Shown: one piece after another, positions 8,631 to 17,212 of the stretch
How the letters are laid out: every line of letters starts with the position of its first letter
Position numbering within the stretch: the stretch's first letter is position 1
Assembly: GCA_020854265.1 (NCBI GenBank)
Contig: JADZFU010000003.1
Location: forward strand, 92,408-156,407
DNA: 64,000 bases
Direction: 5' to 3'
Source of the DNA: Candidatus Uhrbacteria bacterium
Lineage (GTDB): Bacteria; Patescibacteriota; Patescibacteriia; 2-12-FULL-60-25
Notes under the pieces: generated by a model
Seen by the model: the letters and a program-made list of their open reading frames with translations, nothing else
Told to the model about the DNA's origin: nothing
Database searches by the model: none
Position numbers and translations under genes: made by a program

Positions 8631-9489
8631 ATGGATTCCCGAACCCGAGATGGCCATTGATCGAGCTCACGGATGAGCGGATGATATCGAGTGAAACATC
8701 GAGCGAGCTTCCTATCGGTTCACCAAATTTGTAATTGACGTAAAACGCTTCGGAAATGTCATCCACCTCTCGGTTCCAGTCACTGCCAAACCAGTTCCGC
8801 ACGACATCTTCGCTCTGCACCCAGCGCAATACCCCGCCCTTGGTCGGGAGATAGGTTTTTGAGTCGGATTGGAACTTCACAAGCCTTGATCCGGGACGAT
8901 AGGTGATATTCCCTCCGATAGGGATCAGCGACATTTGGTCGAGCGGAATCACCTTGATATTCGAGAATTGCGGATACCAGCTAAAATACACTTTCTCATT
9001 CGGAAACACGTAGCGTTTGCCATTCGAAGCGTAGTAGTACACTGCCGTGTCCGGTTGCGTGCTCAAGTCTCCATCATCCGGGATTTTTACGAGATCGCCG
9101 ACATTGAGCAGGAGGGCGATTCCGTTTTCAAAACGGACATCGACGCTCTTGCCGAGCGGCTGGCCATTGACGAGCGCGGTAAGCGTCGAGGTCCCGTTCT
9201 TGAGCGAGCGGATCTCAAACTGCGCGCGGCCGGTAATGGTCGTATTGGCTGTTTCCGGCGTGATCTCGTCAAGCGTACCGCGCGAAGATTGGAGAATAAC
9301 CGGAACATCCGGCATGGCGCCCAAAAATTCATTTTTTACGGTAATACTGATTCGTGCCGAGTCTATCCCGTCAGCCTTGACGCTCGGTTTATTGCTTCCG
9401 ATAGTCGAGAAATTCGGATCAAAATTGGCTGCATGGGCCGGTACGGACGTCGCAAAAAAGATCAGGAACGAAAACCAGAAAAGTTTCAT
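8629..9489 (-). CDS. Secreted protein with Ig-like domain
   Basis: 286 residues with a signal peptide (about 1-20, ending AHA-ANF). Residues about 30-130 resemble an invasin/BIG-1 type Ig-like domain (ADGIDSARISITVKNEFLGAMPDVPVILQSSRGTL). The second half is a Tyr/Trp-rich module (YYASNGKRYVFPNEKVYFSWY, then YLPTKGGVLRWVQSE) of a kind I associate with surface proteins of Patescibacteria. A role in surface binding is likely but unproved. It is the last gene of rluD-gmk-this gene and starts inside the gmk stop (ATGA overlap). Confidence 0.65.
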   Translation of the reverse strand: MKLFWFSFLIFFATSVPAHAANFDPNFSTIGSNKPSVKADGIDSARISITVKNEFLGAMPDVPVILQSSRGTLDEITPETANTTITGRAQFEIRSLKNGTSTLTALVNGQPLGKSVDVRFENGIALLLNVGDLVKIPDDGDLSTQPDTAVYYYASNGKRYVFPNEKVYFSWYPQFSNIKVIPLDQMSLIPIGGNITYRPGSRLVKFQSDSKTYLPTKGGVLRWVQSEDVVRNWFGSDWNREVDDISEAFYVNYKFGEPIGSSLDVSLDIIRSSVSSINGHLGFGNP

Positions 9490-10052
9490 ATCCCGGCCAT
9501 TGTAGCACGGATGTATGTCTCGATTTCCTCTACGGCTTTGGCGAGTCTCCCGTCGCGATTATCAATGATAATATCGGCATATTTCGACGATTCGATTTCC
9601 CGGTCGATTTTTGCCACGCGCATTTCAAAAGTTTCCGGTTTGCTTTGGCGGGCCTTTAGCCGCTCGACCAGCTCTTCTTTCGGAACGTTCAAAAAAATGA
9701 TCTTGGTATTCGGAAATTGTTTTTTGATCTCGAGCGCGCCGGGCATATCCGTCACGATGCTAATCGGGCGGCCGTCGCGCAGCTTTTTTTCGATCTCGGC
9801 CTTGCTTGTCCCGTAAAAATTACCAAACCCCTCTATCCACTCCACAAAATCGCCGCCTTCAATCCCGCGCTTGAAATCCTCTTTGCTCAAAAACCAGTAT
9901 TCAATCCCGTTCTGTTCGCCGGTTCTTGGTTCGCGCGTCGTTGTAGTGACAGCCCGCTGCATCGCAAACGTATCATTCGTGAGCAGACGCTGTTCTATGG
10001 TGCTCTTGCCCGATCCGGATGGTCCTACCAGGATAAAAATCGGGGGAGTCAT
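9486..10052 (-). CDS. gmk: Guanylate kinase
   Basis: 188 residues. Converts GMP and ATP to GDP and ADP. P-loop GPSGSGKST is at residues 9-17. The GMP-binding part follows (TTTREPRTGEQNGIEYWFLSKEDF), with the lid region ERLKARQSKPETFEMRVAK. Translation is coupled: rluD ends one base upstream (TGATATG), and the next gene starts at the ATGA overlap. Confidence 0.95.
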   Translation of the reverse strand: MTPPIFILVGPSGSGKSTIEQRLLTNDTFAMQRAVTTTTREPRTGEQNGIEYWFLSKEDFKRGIEGGDFVEWIEGFGNFYGTSKAEIEKKLRDGRPISIVTDMPGALEIKKQFPNTKIIFLNVPKEELVERLKARQSKPETFEMRVAKIDREIESSKYADIIIDNRDGRLAKAVEEIETYIRATMAGI

Positions 10053-10053
10053 A

Positions 10054-11028
10054 TCAGGAATTGCGGAATTCTTCGGTCATCTGTTCAAATTCCGGGACGG
10101 GTTCGAGCTTGAACTCTCTACGCTCTCCGCTCGCCGGATCATTGAACTCCAAACCGATGCTTTGCAGCATGAGTCTTGGAGCAACCACGTTCCGTTCGAG
10201 TCGGTCTATCGTATACATGGAATCTCCCATGATCGGACATTGCATGGCGTGCATATGAGCACGGATTTGGTGTGTGCGTCCGCTTAAAATTTCCAGATCA
10301 ACGAGAGTTGCTCCGCGAAACCGTTCTTTGACACGGTAATGCGTCCAAGCAGCCTTTCCTTCCTCGGCATTTTCAGGACGTGCAGCCATGCGAGGCTTTG
10401 TGGTTGAGCGGGCGATTTTAAACTTGATATCGCCTTCTTCGTCCGGCAGTGTTCCATGCGTCAGCGCGAGATACGTTTTTTTGACCGTACGCTTGTTAAA
10501 TTGATCCCGCAGGGACTCGTATGCGTTTTGGGTTTTGGCAACAATCATGAGCCCGCTCACATCGCGATCCAAACGGTGCACGATTCCGGGCCGTTGCGGA
10601 TCCTCGCCGACTTTTGCCATCTCGGGAATATGTTTGAGCAAGAGATCAACCAAAGAAATTTCCTGCTCGCGGTCGTCTTGATGCACGAGGAGGCCGGCCG
10701 GCTTGTCCAATACAATCCAATCTGCCGTTTCTTCCACGATAAAGTCCGTCACATCGGGCAGCGGACCCTGTTCCTTTGATGGCTTTGTTTTGTCCTGAAA
10801 CGGGTTCCGTACCGGAGCGGCGGCAGCAGGGGAGTAGCGCACTTCGTCATCCGTTTTTAAAAAGCGATGGACCGTTGCTTTGGCGCCGTTTACCAGCACC
10901 TGCTCGGATTTAATGGCTTTTTGGATAGCCGAGCGGCTCATCTCCGAAAGACGTGTGGTAAGAAAAAGATCAAGCCGTTCTCCGGCTTGTTCGGCTTCGA
11001 CCTTCCAAATCTGTTCGGGGGGATTCAT
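10054..11028 (-). CDS. rluD: RluA-family 23S rRNA pseudouridine synthase
   Basis: 324 residues. An S4 RNA-binding domain (about 15-75, GERLDLFLTTRLSEMSRSAIQKAIKSEQVLVNG) precedes the catalytic domain with motif HRLDRDVSGL, whose Asp is the catalytic residue. Also present are LDKPAGLLVHQ and LEILSGRTHQIRAHM. Family members isomerise specific uridines in 23S rRNA; RluD is the best guess for the single copy seen here. A short Pro/Lys-rich insertion separates the domains. It heads the gmk operon. Confidence 0.88.
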   Translation of the reverse strand: MNPPEQIWKVEAEQAGERLDLFLTTRLSEMSRSAIQKAIKSEQVLVNGAKATVHRFLKTDDEVRYSPAAAAPVRNPFQDKTKPSKEQGPLPDVTDFIVEETADWIVLDKPAGLLVHQDDREQEISLVDLLLKHIPEMAKVGEDPQRPGIVHRLDRDVSGLMIVAKTQNAYESLRDQFNKRTVKKTYLALTHGTLPDEEGDIKFKIARSTTKPRMAARPENAEEGKAAWTHYRVKERFRGATLVDLEILSGRTHQIRAHMHAMQCPIMGDSMYTIDRLERNVVAPRLMLQSIGLEFNDPASGERREFKLEPVPEFEQMTEEFRNS

Positions 11029-11036
11029 TTGCAGCT

Positions 11037-11065
11037 AGTCTGTCGGCTTTTGACGTTTTGATCAA
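11037..11065 (-). promoter_or_regulatory. rluD promoter
   Basis: TTGATC (11065-11060), 17 bases, CAGACT (11042-11037), 8 bases to ATG 11028. It overlaps the divergent tRNA-Ile promoter. Confidence 0.5.
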
Positions 11066-11078
11066 GGCTCGCTAGCCT
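11050..11078 (+). promoter_or_regulatory. tRNA-Ile promoter
   Basis: TTGACG (11050-11055), 17 bases, TAGCCT (11073-11078). An inverted repeat AAGGCT/AGCCTT (11064-11079) overlaps the -10. Confidence 0.65.
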
Positions 11079-11098
11079 TGAGCGTACCTTGTCCTCAT

Positions 11099-11175
11099 GG
11101 GACGGTAGCTCAGTTGGTTAGAGCAGGTGTCTTATACACACCCGGTCGATGGTTCGACTCCATCCCGTCCCACCA
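11099..11175 (+). tRNA. tRNA-Ile (anticodon TAT)
   Basis: Acceptor GGGACGG pairs with CCGTCCC, with discriminator A and encoded CCA. D-arm is GCTC/GAGC. The anticodon stem GGTGT/ACACC closes loop CTTATAC, whose middle bases are TAT. T-loop is TTCGACT. It would read AUA directly, without the usual CAT anticodon modified by TilS. Confidence 0.92.
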
Positions 11176-11178
11176 TAT

Positions 11179-11203
11179 AAAAAGCCCCGTTTCGGGGCTT
11201 TTT
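11179..11203. terminator. Bidirectional terminator, tRNA-Ile and ABC-F gene
   Basis: AAAAAGCCCCG, TTT, CGGGGCTTTTT. The ABC-F stop codon overlaps its edge on the minus strand. Confidence 0.85.
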
Positions 11204-12974
11204 ATGCGTCCATTGAGGCCAATTCTTCCGTCAGTCTCGTCCATTCCGCCTCGGTATGCGTGATCATGGTCTCGAGCGTGGTCAATTTTTTATTCCGCTC
11301 CATATCAAACTTTGCCGGATCCTGCGTGAATAGTTTCATGATTCCGCTGCGTTCCTCTTCCAGTTTGTCCAATTGCTTCTCTACTTTGATAATGGATCGT
11401 TTCAGTTCTTTGATTTTTTCATACCGTTCCTGCTTGTCATTCCCGCGAATGCGGGAATCCACTTCTTTCACTTCATCTTTGGCAACAAGACCTTCTTCCT
11501 CTTGCAGCTGATAGACATACTCCTCATACGTCCCTGGGAATACGCGCACCTTGCCGCCGCGCACCTCGAGAATACGTGTGGCGATAAGATTCACAAACGT
11601 ACGGCTATGCGAGACAAAGATAACGGTCCCATTCCAGTTTTTAAGGGCCGTGCCCAAGGCCTCGACCGTCTCCAAATCCAAATGGTTGGTCGGTTCGTCG
11701 AGGAGCAGTACATCCGGACGTTTGAGGAGGATGCCTGCCAATACGAGCCGCGAACGCTCTCCACCTGACAAAAGGCTGATCGGTTTTTCCAAATCGTCTT
11801 TCGAAAATAGGAAATTTCCGGCCATACGCATGAGCACTTCGGGCAATAGGTCTTGCGCCATTTCTCGTTTGAGATATTGCTCTATGGTTTCGTTCGGATA
11901 CAACGCATCTACCGAGTGCTGGTCATAATAGGTAAATGTCGTTCGGTTATTCCACGCGAATGTCCCATCCAGCTTTTCAATTGCACCTGCCAGCGTTTTC
12001 AAGAGCGTCGATTTTCCGGCGCCATTCTCGCCGAGGAGGGCAACTTTTTGTCCGCGATCGATTTCAAACTCGATATCCGAAGCAATGACGCGGTCTGCAT
12101 AGCCGATGCGCAGGCCTTTTGCTTTCACAGCAAATGTTTTACGTGGCTCAATGCTCGGAATAACGATTTTCACCGTCTTTAAACGGTGTTTTATTTCAAT
12201 CGTCTTGAGTTTTCGCATTTGTTTCAGCTTTGACTGGGCCTGCGTTGCTTTTGAGGCCTTTGCTCCAAAGCGCTCGACGAAAGATAAAAGCTTTTTCTTC
12301 TCCGTCTCGATCTTCTGATTATATTTGATATTGAACGCAAGCTGTTCTTCTTTATATGCCAGATACGTTTCCACATCGCCGGGGAATAACGTGAATTTGC
12401 CATGCTCAAGCTCCAGGGTATGGGTGCAGGTATTCTGCAAAAACTCGCGGTCATGCGATACGATCAGGAAGCCGCCATTCCAATCTCGTAAAAATGTTTC
12501 AAGCAAAAGCTGGGTATTCAAATCGAGAAAGTTTGTCGGTTCATCCAGCAAAAGAAAATTCGGCTCTTGGCATAAAAGCGCCGCAAGCTTCACGCGCATC
12601 TGCCACCCTCCCGAGAGGGAGGCGATCTCCTTTTCTAATTTGTCCTTTTTCAAATCCAATGCCGCGGCTGTCTTTGCGCAAAACCATTCCGGCTTTCCGC
12701 TTTGCCGTATCAAGAAAGAGAGAACACGCTCGCCATTTTCAAACGCATCCAACTGGCGCAAGTGGGCAAGGCGTAATTGTGGGGGATGGATGACCTCGCC
12801 GCTATCAGCTTTTTCCTCGCCTGTCAGGATATGCAGGAATGTGGATTTTCCGGTTCCATTGCGTCCGATGAGTCCGATCTTTTGACCCTCGGCAAAGCTC
12901 AAATTCGCATCTTCAAACAAGACATGGAGTCCATGCGCTTTGGAGAGTTTAGAGGTTTGTAAGAGTGTGGCCAT
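11202..12974 (-). CDS. ABC-F family ATP-binding protein
   Basis: 590 residues with two ABC domains and no membrane part, the ABC-F arrangement of ribosome-associated factors (EttA/Uup/YdiF group) that act on stalled or tRNA-loaded ribosomes. Walker A is GRNGTGKST and GENGAGKST. Signatures are SLSGGWQMR and LLSGGERSR, and Walker B is LLLDEPTN twice. A charged linker lies between the domains, and a C-terminal coiled coil (KELKRSIIKVEKQLDKLEEE) suggests the Uup-like type. A short palindromic repeat is inserted in frame at 11437-11463 and adds about nine residues (VDSRIRGND) before the C-terminal coil. Confidence 0.88.
   Translation of the reverse strand: MATLLQTSKLSKAHGLHVLFEDANLSFAEGQKIGLIGRNGTGKSTFLHILTGEEKADSGEVIHPPQLRLAHLRQLDAFENGERVLSFLIRQSGKPEWFCAKTAAALDLKKDKLEKEIASLSGGWQMRVKLAALLCQEPNFLLLDEPTNFLDLNTQLLLETFLRDWNGGFLIVSHDREFLQNTCTHTLELEHGKFTLFPGDVETYLAYKEEQLAFNIKYNQKIETEKKKLLSFVERFGAKASKATQAQSKLKQMRKLKTIEIKHRLKTVKIVIPSIEPRKTFAVKAKGLRIGYADRVIASDIEFEIDRGQKVALLGENGAGKSTLLKTLAGAIEKLDGTFAWNNRTTFTYYDQHSVDALYPNETIEQYLKREMAQDLLPEVLMRMAGNFLFSKDDLEKPISLLSGGERSRLVLAGILLKRPDVLLLDEPTNHLDLETVEALGTALKNWNGTVIFVSHSRTFVNLIATRILEVRGGKVRVFPGTYEEYVYQLQEEEGLVAKDEVKEVDSRIRGNDKQERYEKIKELKRSIIKVEKQLDKLEEERSGIMKLFTQDPAKFDMERNKKLTTLETMITHTEAEWTRLTEELASMDA
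11437..11463. repeat. Palindromic repeat inserted in the ABC-F coding sequence
   Basis: ATTCCCGC, GAAT, GCGGGAAT flanked by GTC and CCAC. This matches the widespread small dispersed repeat that translates as SRIRGND in many bacteria. Its length keeps the reading frame, and it lies in a linker. Confidence 0.65.
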
Positions 12975-12982
12975 TGGCGCTC

Positions 12983-13011
12983 AGAATGAGGCCAAAATCG
13001 CGAAAGGTCAA
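12983..13011 (-). promoter_or_regulatory. ABC-F gene promoter
   Basis: TTGACC (13011-13006), 17 bases, CATTCT (12988-12983), 8 bases to the ATG. Confidence 0.6.
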
Positions 13012-13014
13012 TAC

Positions 13015-13043
13015 AAAAGCCCCGAATGATCGGGGCTTTTTTT
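13015..13043 (-). terminator. Terminator of the SH3-domain gene
   Basis: AAAGCCCCG, AATGAT, CGGGGCTTT with T-runs on both strands. It serves the minus-strand gene ending at 13049. Confidence 0.75.
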
Positions 13044-13048
13044 GACGC

Positions 13049-14287
13049 TTAGCGTTGCTTGGCGAGTACCTTTACCACGTTTCCGCAGGCAGCGGGCGAA
13101 CCGCTCTCCAAAGCACAGATGCGGTAGTAGTAGTATTTGCCCGGGATAGCGGTGCCATCGATAAACGCAAGGGAATCCCGTTCCGGGAGATATTCGACAT
13201 ATCCATCTGCCGGGTAGCTCGGATCGGCATTTGAGGACGAGCGGACAACCTTATATCCTTCAAACTTTTCCGAAGTTCTCTTCGTCCAAGAGAGAGCGAC
13301 GGCACCCGGCAAAACCGCAGCTTCGAGTTTTAGTTCTCCATTCGAGCTTTGGTATTTGGAAGAGGTGTCCTTTTCCGAAGCCGGTATAGTCAGCTCGATA
13401 TTATTGCTGTAGACATCGCATCCGTTTCCCGTGTAACGGCAAACACGGAAATGGTAAGTCTTGGCCGAAAGTCCGTAGCGCGTAATCGTGCGCGTATTCC
13501 CATCAACATATTCTGCCGAGTCGCCCGGATATTCCGGATTCGCTTCCGTCGATTTCACAACCTTGAATCCTTTTGAGCCATCACCCGAAATCACCCACGT
13601 GAGCTTTACGCCTCCCGGAAGCGCTTCACCCTTCAAGCTGATTGTGCCCGCTTCACCAAGGGCGAGCTCCTTCTTTTCTTCTTTTTTCACTTCTTTTTTC
13701 ACTTCTTCCTTCAGCTCTTTTTTTACATCTTTCGCTGCATCCTTCAATCGTTTGAATTCGCCTTTCTTTATCATTTTTACTTGCGAGAGCGTGCCATCCT
13801 TTTCGACATACCAAGTTTCGCCGCCTTTTTGGACGCGCAGCAAAACTTTGTCCTTCAAACGATCTGTCAGTGCTTTGTTTTTCTTCTGGACCAAGGAAAA
13901 GTCCTTCTCGGCGATTCCGAGCAGGCTCTTTTTAAGTGTGACTTCTTCGGTTGTGACCGCTTTCTTTTCCGCGGTCGCGGCACTGCCATTTGTCACGCTC
14001 ATGAGCGATGCGCCCATCCATCCGACATGGCCGTTCCACTCGACCTTATACCAGCCATCCGTTTCAGCCACGATATTTACGGGCGTTCCGGCTGGGACAA
14101 CGGTGAGTATTTTCGATCCTTCCATACAAGCAATGTCACGGATGCGCAGACCAACCGTCGGTTTGCCGGTCATGCTCTTTTTGTAGACCGGATCTGCTCC
14201 GCAGTCGCCTGCGAGTGCCGGCGAGGCGATGAGTAAGGAACCAAGCAGGAAGGATGTGGAAACAAGCTGTGGAAGAATGCGTTTCAT
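13049..14287 (-). CDS. Secreted SH3b and fibronectin-III-like repeat protein
   Basis: 412 residues. Signal peptide is 1-26 (ALA-GDC). A bacterial SH3 domain covers about 42-100 (LRIRDIACMEGSKILTVVPAGTPVNIV...WYKVEWNGHVGWM), usually a cell-wall binding module. A middle region about 110-215 ends in a Lys/Glu-rich run (KKELKEEVKKEVKKEEKKE). Two Fn3-like repeats follow, each with the pattern LPGGVKLTW/LPGAVALSW ... YYYRICALESG. Probably a surface or wall-associated adhesin. The start is fixed by an extended -10 just upstream. Confidence 0.7.
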   Translation of the reverse strand: MKRILPQLVSTSFLLGSLLIASPALAGDCGADPVYKKSMTGKPTVGLRIRDIACMEGSKILTVVPAGTPVNIVAETDGWYKVEWNGHVGWMGASLMSVTNGSAATAEKKAVTTEEVTLKKSLLGIAEKDFSLVQKKNKALTDRLKDKVLLRVQKGGETWYVEKDGTLSQVKMIKKGEFKRLKDAAKDVKKELKEEVKKEVKKEEKKELALGEAGTISLKGEALPGGVKLTWVISGDGSKGFKVVKSTEANPEYPGDSAEYVDGNTRTITRYGLSAKTYHFRVCRYTGNGCDVYSNNIELTIPASEKDTSSKYQSSNGELKLEAAVLPGAVALSWTKRTSEKFEGYKVVRSSSNADPSYPADGYVEYLPERDSLAFIDGTAIPGKYYYYRICALESGSPAACGNVVKVLAKQR

Positions 14288-14295
14288 AGACTTCC

Positions 14296-14304
14296 AGCAT
14301 AGCA
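14296..14304 (-). promoter_or_regulatory. Extended -10 of the SH3-domain gene
   Basis: TGC-TATGCT, with 8 bases to ATG 14287. It directly follows the T-run of the sodA terminator. Confidence 0.6.
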
Positions 14305-14305
14305 G

Positions 14306-14330
14306 AAAAAATCCCCAAAAAGGGGATTTT
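14306..14330 (-). terminator. Terminator of the superoxide dismutase gene
   Basis: AAAATCCCC, TTTTT, GGGGATTTTTT on the minus strand. Confidence 0.8.
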
Positions 14331-14359
14331 ATCGATATTTTATCTTACATTAGCTAAAT

Positions 14360-14938
14360 TTATAGGTAGCGCTCTTCCACTTTTTGCCAGTTCAAGTTCT
14401 TCCAGAATGCTTCGACGTATTTGGCACGTTCCGTCGGTTTATAGTCCACGGTATACGCATGCTCCCAGACATCGAGCGCAAATACGACCTTCTGTCCGCC
14501 GAGCTGTCCGAGTTCATGATCGCTCACCCAGACATTTAGGAGATTCCCATTCGTTTCATCGACGACAGTCAGTACCCAGCCGATTCCGCGCATCACGGCC
14601 ATGGCCGAGACCTCGTTTTTCCATGCATCAAAAGATCCGTACTGGGATTCAAGAGCCATTTTAAGCTTGTCAGCCGAACCCTCGCTCTTTTCGAATTGCG
14701 AGAAGTAATACTCATGCAGGCGCATCCCATTGAATTCAAAACCAAAACGGCGAGTGAGCTCGGATAGTTCAATGGCCATCGCTTCCGCGTTTTGTTTATG
14801 CGCGGCGATCTTCTCCATAAGGGCATTCGTATTTTTCACGTATCCCGCGTAGAGCTTGAGATGCTCGCTGATCTGCGTTTCGGACAAGCCTTCCAATGCT
14901 CCGAGAGTGAATGTTTTTGCTGTATAGGATTGTTTCAT
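14360..14938 (-). CDS. sodA: Fe/Mn superoxide dismutase
   Basis: 192 residues of the iron/manganese superoxide dismutase family, which converts superoxide to oxygen and peroxide. The four metal ligands are visible: His26 (SEHLKLY), His75 (MRLHEYYF), Asp156 and His160 (ALDVWEHAY). No signal peptide, so it acts in the cytoplasm. The metal cannot be told from sequence by eye. It is transcribed alone, with a terminator downstream. A weak -10 (TAGGCT, 14947-14952) lies 8 bases before the ATG. Confidence 0.9.
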   Translation of the reverse strand: MKQSYTAKTFTLGALEGLSETQISEHLKLYAGYVKNTNALMEKIAAHKQNAEAMAIELSELTRRFGFEFNGMRLHEYYFSQFEKSEGSADKLKMALESQYGSFDAWKNEVSAMAVMRGIGWVLTVVDETNGNLLNVWVSDHELGQLGGQKVVFALDVWEHAYTVDYKPTERAKYVEAFWKNLNWQKVEERYL

Positions 14939-14980
14939 ACAGGAGTAGCCTAATCATTGTTCCTCATTTAGTCTATGGCC

Positions 14981-15667
14981 ATGAAGCGCCTGGTTTTATT
15001 GACTTCATTCGCCGCGCTCCTGGGAGCCGGCTGTCTGAACGGTACCGATCCCGCATCGGTTGCTTTTGATCCGGCACGTCCTTGGTCGGAATGTCCGCTC
15101 GCTTTCGGTTCGGCCTCGGCGACGCATGGTCTGTATGCGTTGGAATTTAGATCGGTGACAACCACGCTCGAGTTTTCCGTCGATCCATCAAAAAGCACGG
15201 TATCATATCGTTTTGGCAGTGGACGCTCCGCTGTGCAAGATCGCAGCTGCATGGAGCATGGCGTATTCGAAAAAAATTATGTCGATCTACCGTCGCTTGG
15301 ACTCGATGAGCCGACCGAAATAGACAGTCTTTCAGCTGAAGGCTCATTCCTTTCACAGCGTTTCGAAGTATTGATGCGGGTCGTGCCAGAAAATCCAGAA
15401 ACGCGCGATCGCACCCGTTTCCGTGCCAGGGTCCGCATCGAGCGCGCCCTCGCGGGGGAGGAGAGTGTCCGTGTGCCGGCCGGAGAGTTTTCAAGTATAC
15501 GGTACAACGTCACCACAACCATCGAGCTCGCTCCAAACCGTGCGCAAAACGGATCGCAATCCGTCATCACCTCGACCGAGTGGTGGGCGCCGGATCTCGG
15601 TCGTATCAAGCAGAGTTTTGCCGAGCGCAGCCGTCTCCGTTCCATCGAGCTTATTTCATTTCGCTAA
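14981..15667 (+). CDS. Lipoprotein of the DUF3108/TapB-like type
   Basis: 228 residues beginning MKRLVLLTSFAALLGAGC, a lipoprotein signal peptide with lipobox LGAGC. The C-terminal half (VRVPAGEFSSIRYNVTTT ... STEWWAPDLGRIKQS) has the layout of DUF3108/TapB-like proteins, beta-rich envelope proteins of unknown role. A second ATG at 14975 would add two residues. I prefer 14981 because a -10-like TAGTCT ends 7 bases before it. The gene ends 17 bases inside the converging cca gene. Confidence 0.65.
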   Translation: MKRLVLLTSFAALLGAGCLNGTDPASVAFDPARPWSECPLAFGSASATHGLYALEFRSVTTTLEFSVDPSKSTVSYRFGSGRSAVQDRSCMEHGVFEKNYVDLPSLGLDEPTEIDSLSAEGSFLSQRFEVLMRVVPENPETRDRTRFRARVRIERALAGEESVRVPAGEFSSIRYNVTTTIELAPNRAQNGSQSVITSTEWWAPDLGRIKQSFAERSRLRSIELISFR

Positions 15668-17177
15668 TCAGTTCTTTTGCCAGTTCCAGTGCTTCCTCTC
15701 TGGATTTAATTCGTCCCTCATCGCGCGCATGTTCGATGGTATCGATAATGCGGCCGAATTGCGGACCCGGTTTGAGTCCCAGCGCAATCAAATCCCTTCC
15801 TTGAACCAGCGGTTTGGCTGCTTCTTTATCGAGATGACGTTCGAGGATGACGCGCTTCGCATGTTCGCCGGCCGCATACGGATCAGTTTGAACTCCCGGT
15901 AGCGTCCGGCCGCGATAATCAGATTCGGATGCGGCGAGCAGGACGCGCCAAGAAATGGGTAGCGATCGTTTGAGCCATTTGCGCAGGGCATTGGCATACT
16001 GTTCGTCATCCATTTCTCCTTTTTCCCATGCGCGGTGCAGCATGCCCGGTTTCAAATGGTCCCTTGCCGCCGCGATCGCGGCGCGCTCTACGTCTTCGCC
16101 AAACATAAACCGGCCAAGCATGTGTTTGGTCGGTTCGACGCCCGCCTCTTCATGGCCGAGCGATGTGATGCGCATTACGCCGTGTTTTTCCATGCGTTTT
16201 GTCGTCGGAGGTTTGCCCAGATCGTGCACAAGCGCGCCCACCAAAACCTGCAGCCGCTCTTCATCAGAAAAGGCGTCCTCACGCCGTTGTGTGATACGCG
16301 CGGCAGCATCCAACACCATCATGGTATGGATCCAGACATCGCCTTCCGGATGCCACTCTGGCTCCTGTTCCACGCCAATCAGCGATTGGAGTTCGGGATA
16401 ATCGCGTTCGATGATTCCGAGTTCGCGCATGTATTCGAATCCGATAGACGGCTGCTCGGACTTAAGCAGGAGTTTTTTCAATTCTTCGGTCACACGCTCC
16501 GGAGAGAGCTCGTCGAGATCGCCGCGGGCAACCATTTCTTTCATCAGCTCGAAACTTTTTGGTTCGATGGTGAATCCAAGCCGTGCAGCAAATTGTACGG
16601 CACGGTACACGCGCAGCGGATCATCCTGGAATCGCTCCGGATCAGTCACGCGCAGGATTTTTTTCTTGATATCGTCAACGCCGCCAAACGAATCAAAGAT
16701 CTCGCCGGTCAACGGATCCGCGGCAAGCGAGTTCATCGTGAAATCGCGTCGGCGCGCCGCTTCCTTGACGCTCATGGTCGGGTCTCCGGTCACGGCAAAG
16801 CCTGTATGGCCGGCGCCCGTTTTTGATTCACGGCGCGGAATAGATACATCCAAATCCAACCCATCGCCCAAAAAGACCTTCAAGACACCAAACGATCTGC
16901 CGACGGTATCGACTTTTCCCGGATACATCTGCTGGAGCGACTGCTCCAGTGTGTCGGCATCAATCCCGTACACCTCGATATCCGCGTCTTTGGATATGGT
17001 GCCGGTGAGACTGTCTCGTACGAAACCGCCCACCAAAAGCGCCTGCCCGCCCATGCCTTTGATGCGCATAGCAAGCTCGTTTGCTGGTTCAAGCAGGCGC
17101 TTGTCCTGATTGAACAAAATGTCCTGCTGCTCTTTTGCAGGATCGGTTGTGGCGAAAGGGTTCCGCATACGCTCCAT
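15651..17177 (-). CDS. cca: CCA-adding tRNA nucleotidyltransferase with HD domain
   Basis: 508 residues. The nucleotidyltransferase head has the GGFVRD motif and DAD catalytic pair (SKDADIEVYG). The RNA-binding part of poly(A) polymerase type follows (DFTMNSLAADP, DDPLRVYRAVQFAARLGF), then an HD domain (ALVHDLGKP) giving phosphohydrolase activity as in E. coli Cca. It repairs or adds the 3' CCA of tRNA, although the six tRNAs in this window all encode CCA. It lies 35 bases behind a glycosyltransferase gene on the same strand. Confidence 0.92.
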   Translation of the reverse strand: MERMRNPFATTDPAKEQQDILFNQDKRLLEPANELAMRIKGMGGQALLVGGFVRDSLTGTISKDADIEVYGIDADTLEQSLQQMYPGKVDTVGRSFGVLKVFLGDGLDLDVSIPRRESKTGAGHTGFAVTGDPTMSVKEAARRRDFTMNSLAADPLTGEIFDSFGGVDDIKKKILRVTDPERFQDDPLRVYRAVQFAARLGFTIEPKSFELMKEMVARGDLDELSPERVTEELKKLLLKSEQPSIGFEYMRELGIIERDYPELQSLIGVEQEPEWHPEGDVWIHTMMVLDAAARITQRREDAFSDEERLQVLVGALVHDLGKPPTTKRMEKHGVMRITSLGHEEAGVEPTKHMLGRFMFGEDVERAAIAAARDHLKPGMLHRAWEKGEMDDEQYANALRKWLKRSLPISWRVLLAASESDYRGRTLPGVQTDPYAAGEHAKRVILERHLDKEAAKPLVQGRDLIALGLKPGPQFGRIIDTIEHARDEGRIKSREEALELAKELISEMK

Positions 17178-17212
17178 AGGGGAAGCGTAGCAGGTCCAAT
17201 CAAACGCGCAAT

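Noticed and set aside
15651-15667. Frameshift or gene fusion at the cca/lipoprotein junction
   Set aside because: The genes converge and simply overlap by 17 bases at their ends; both proteins look complete.
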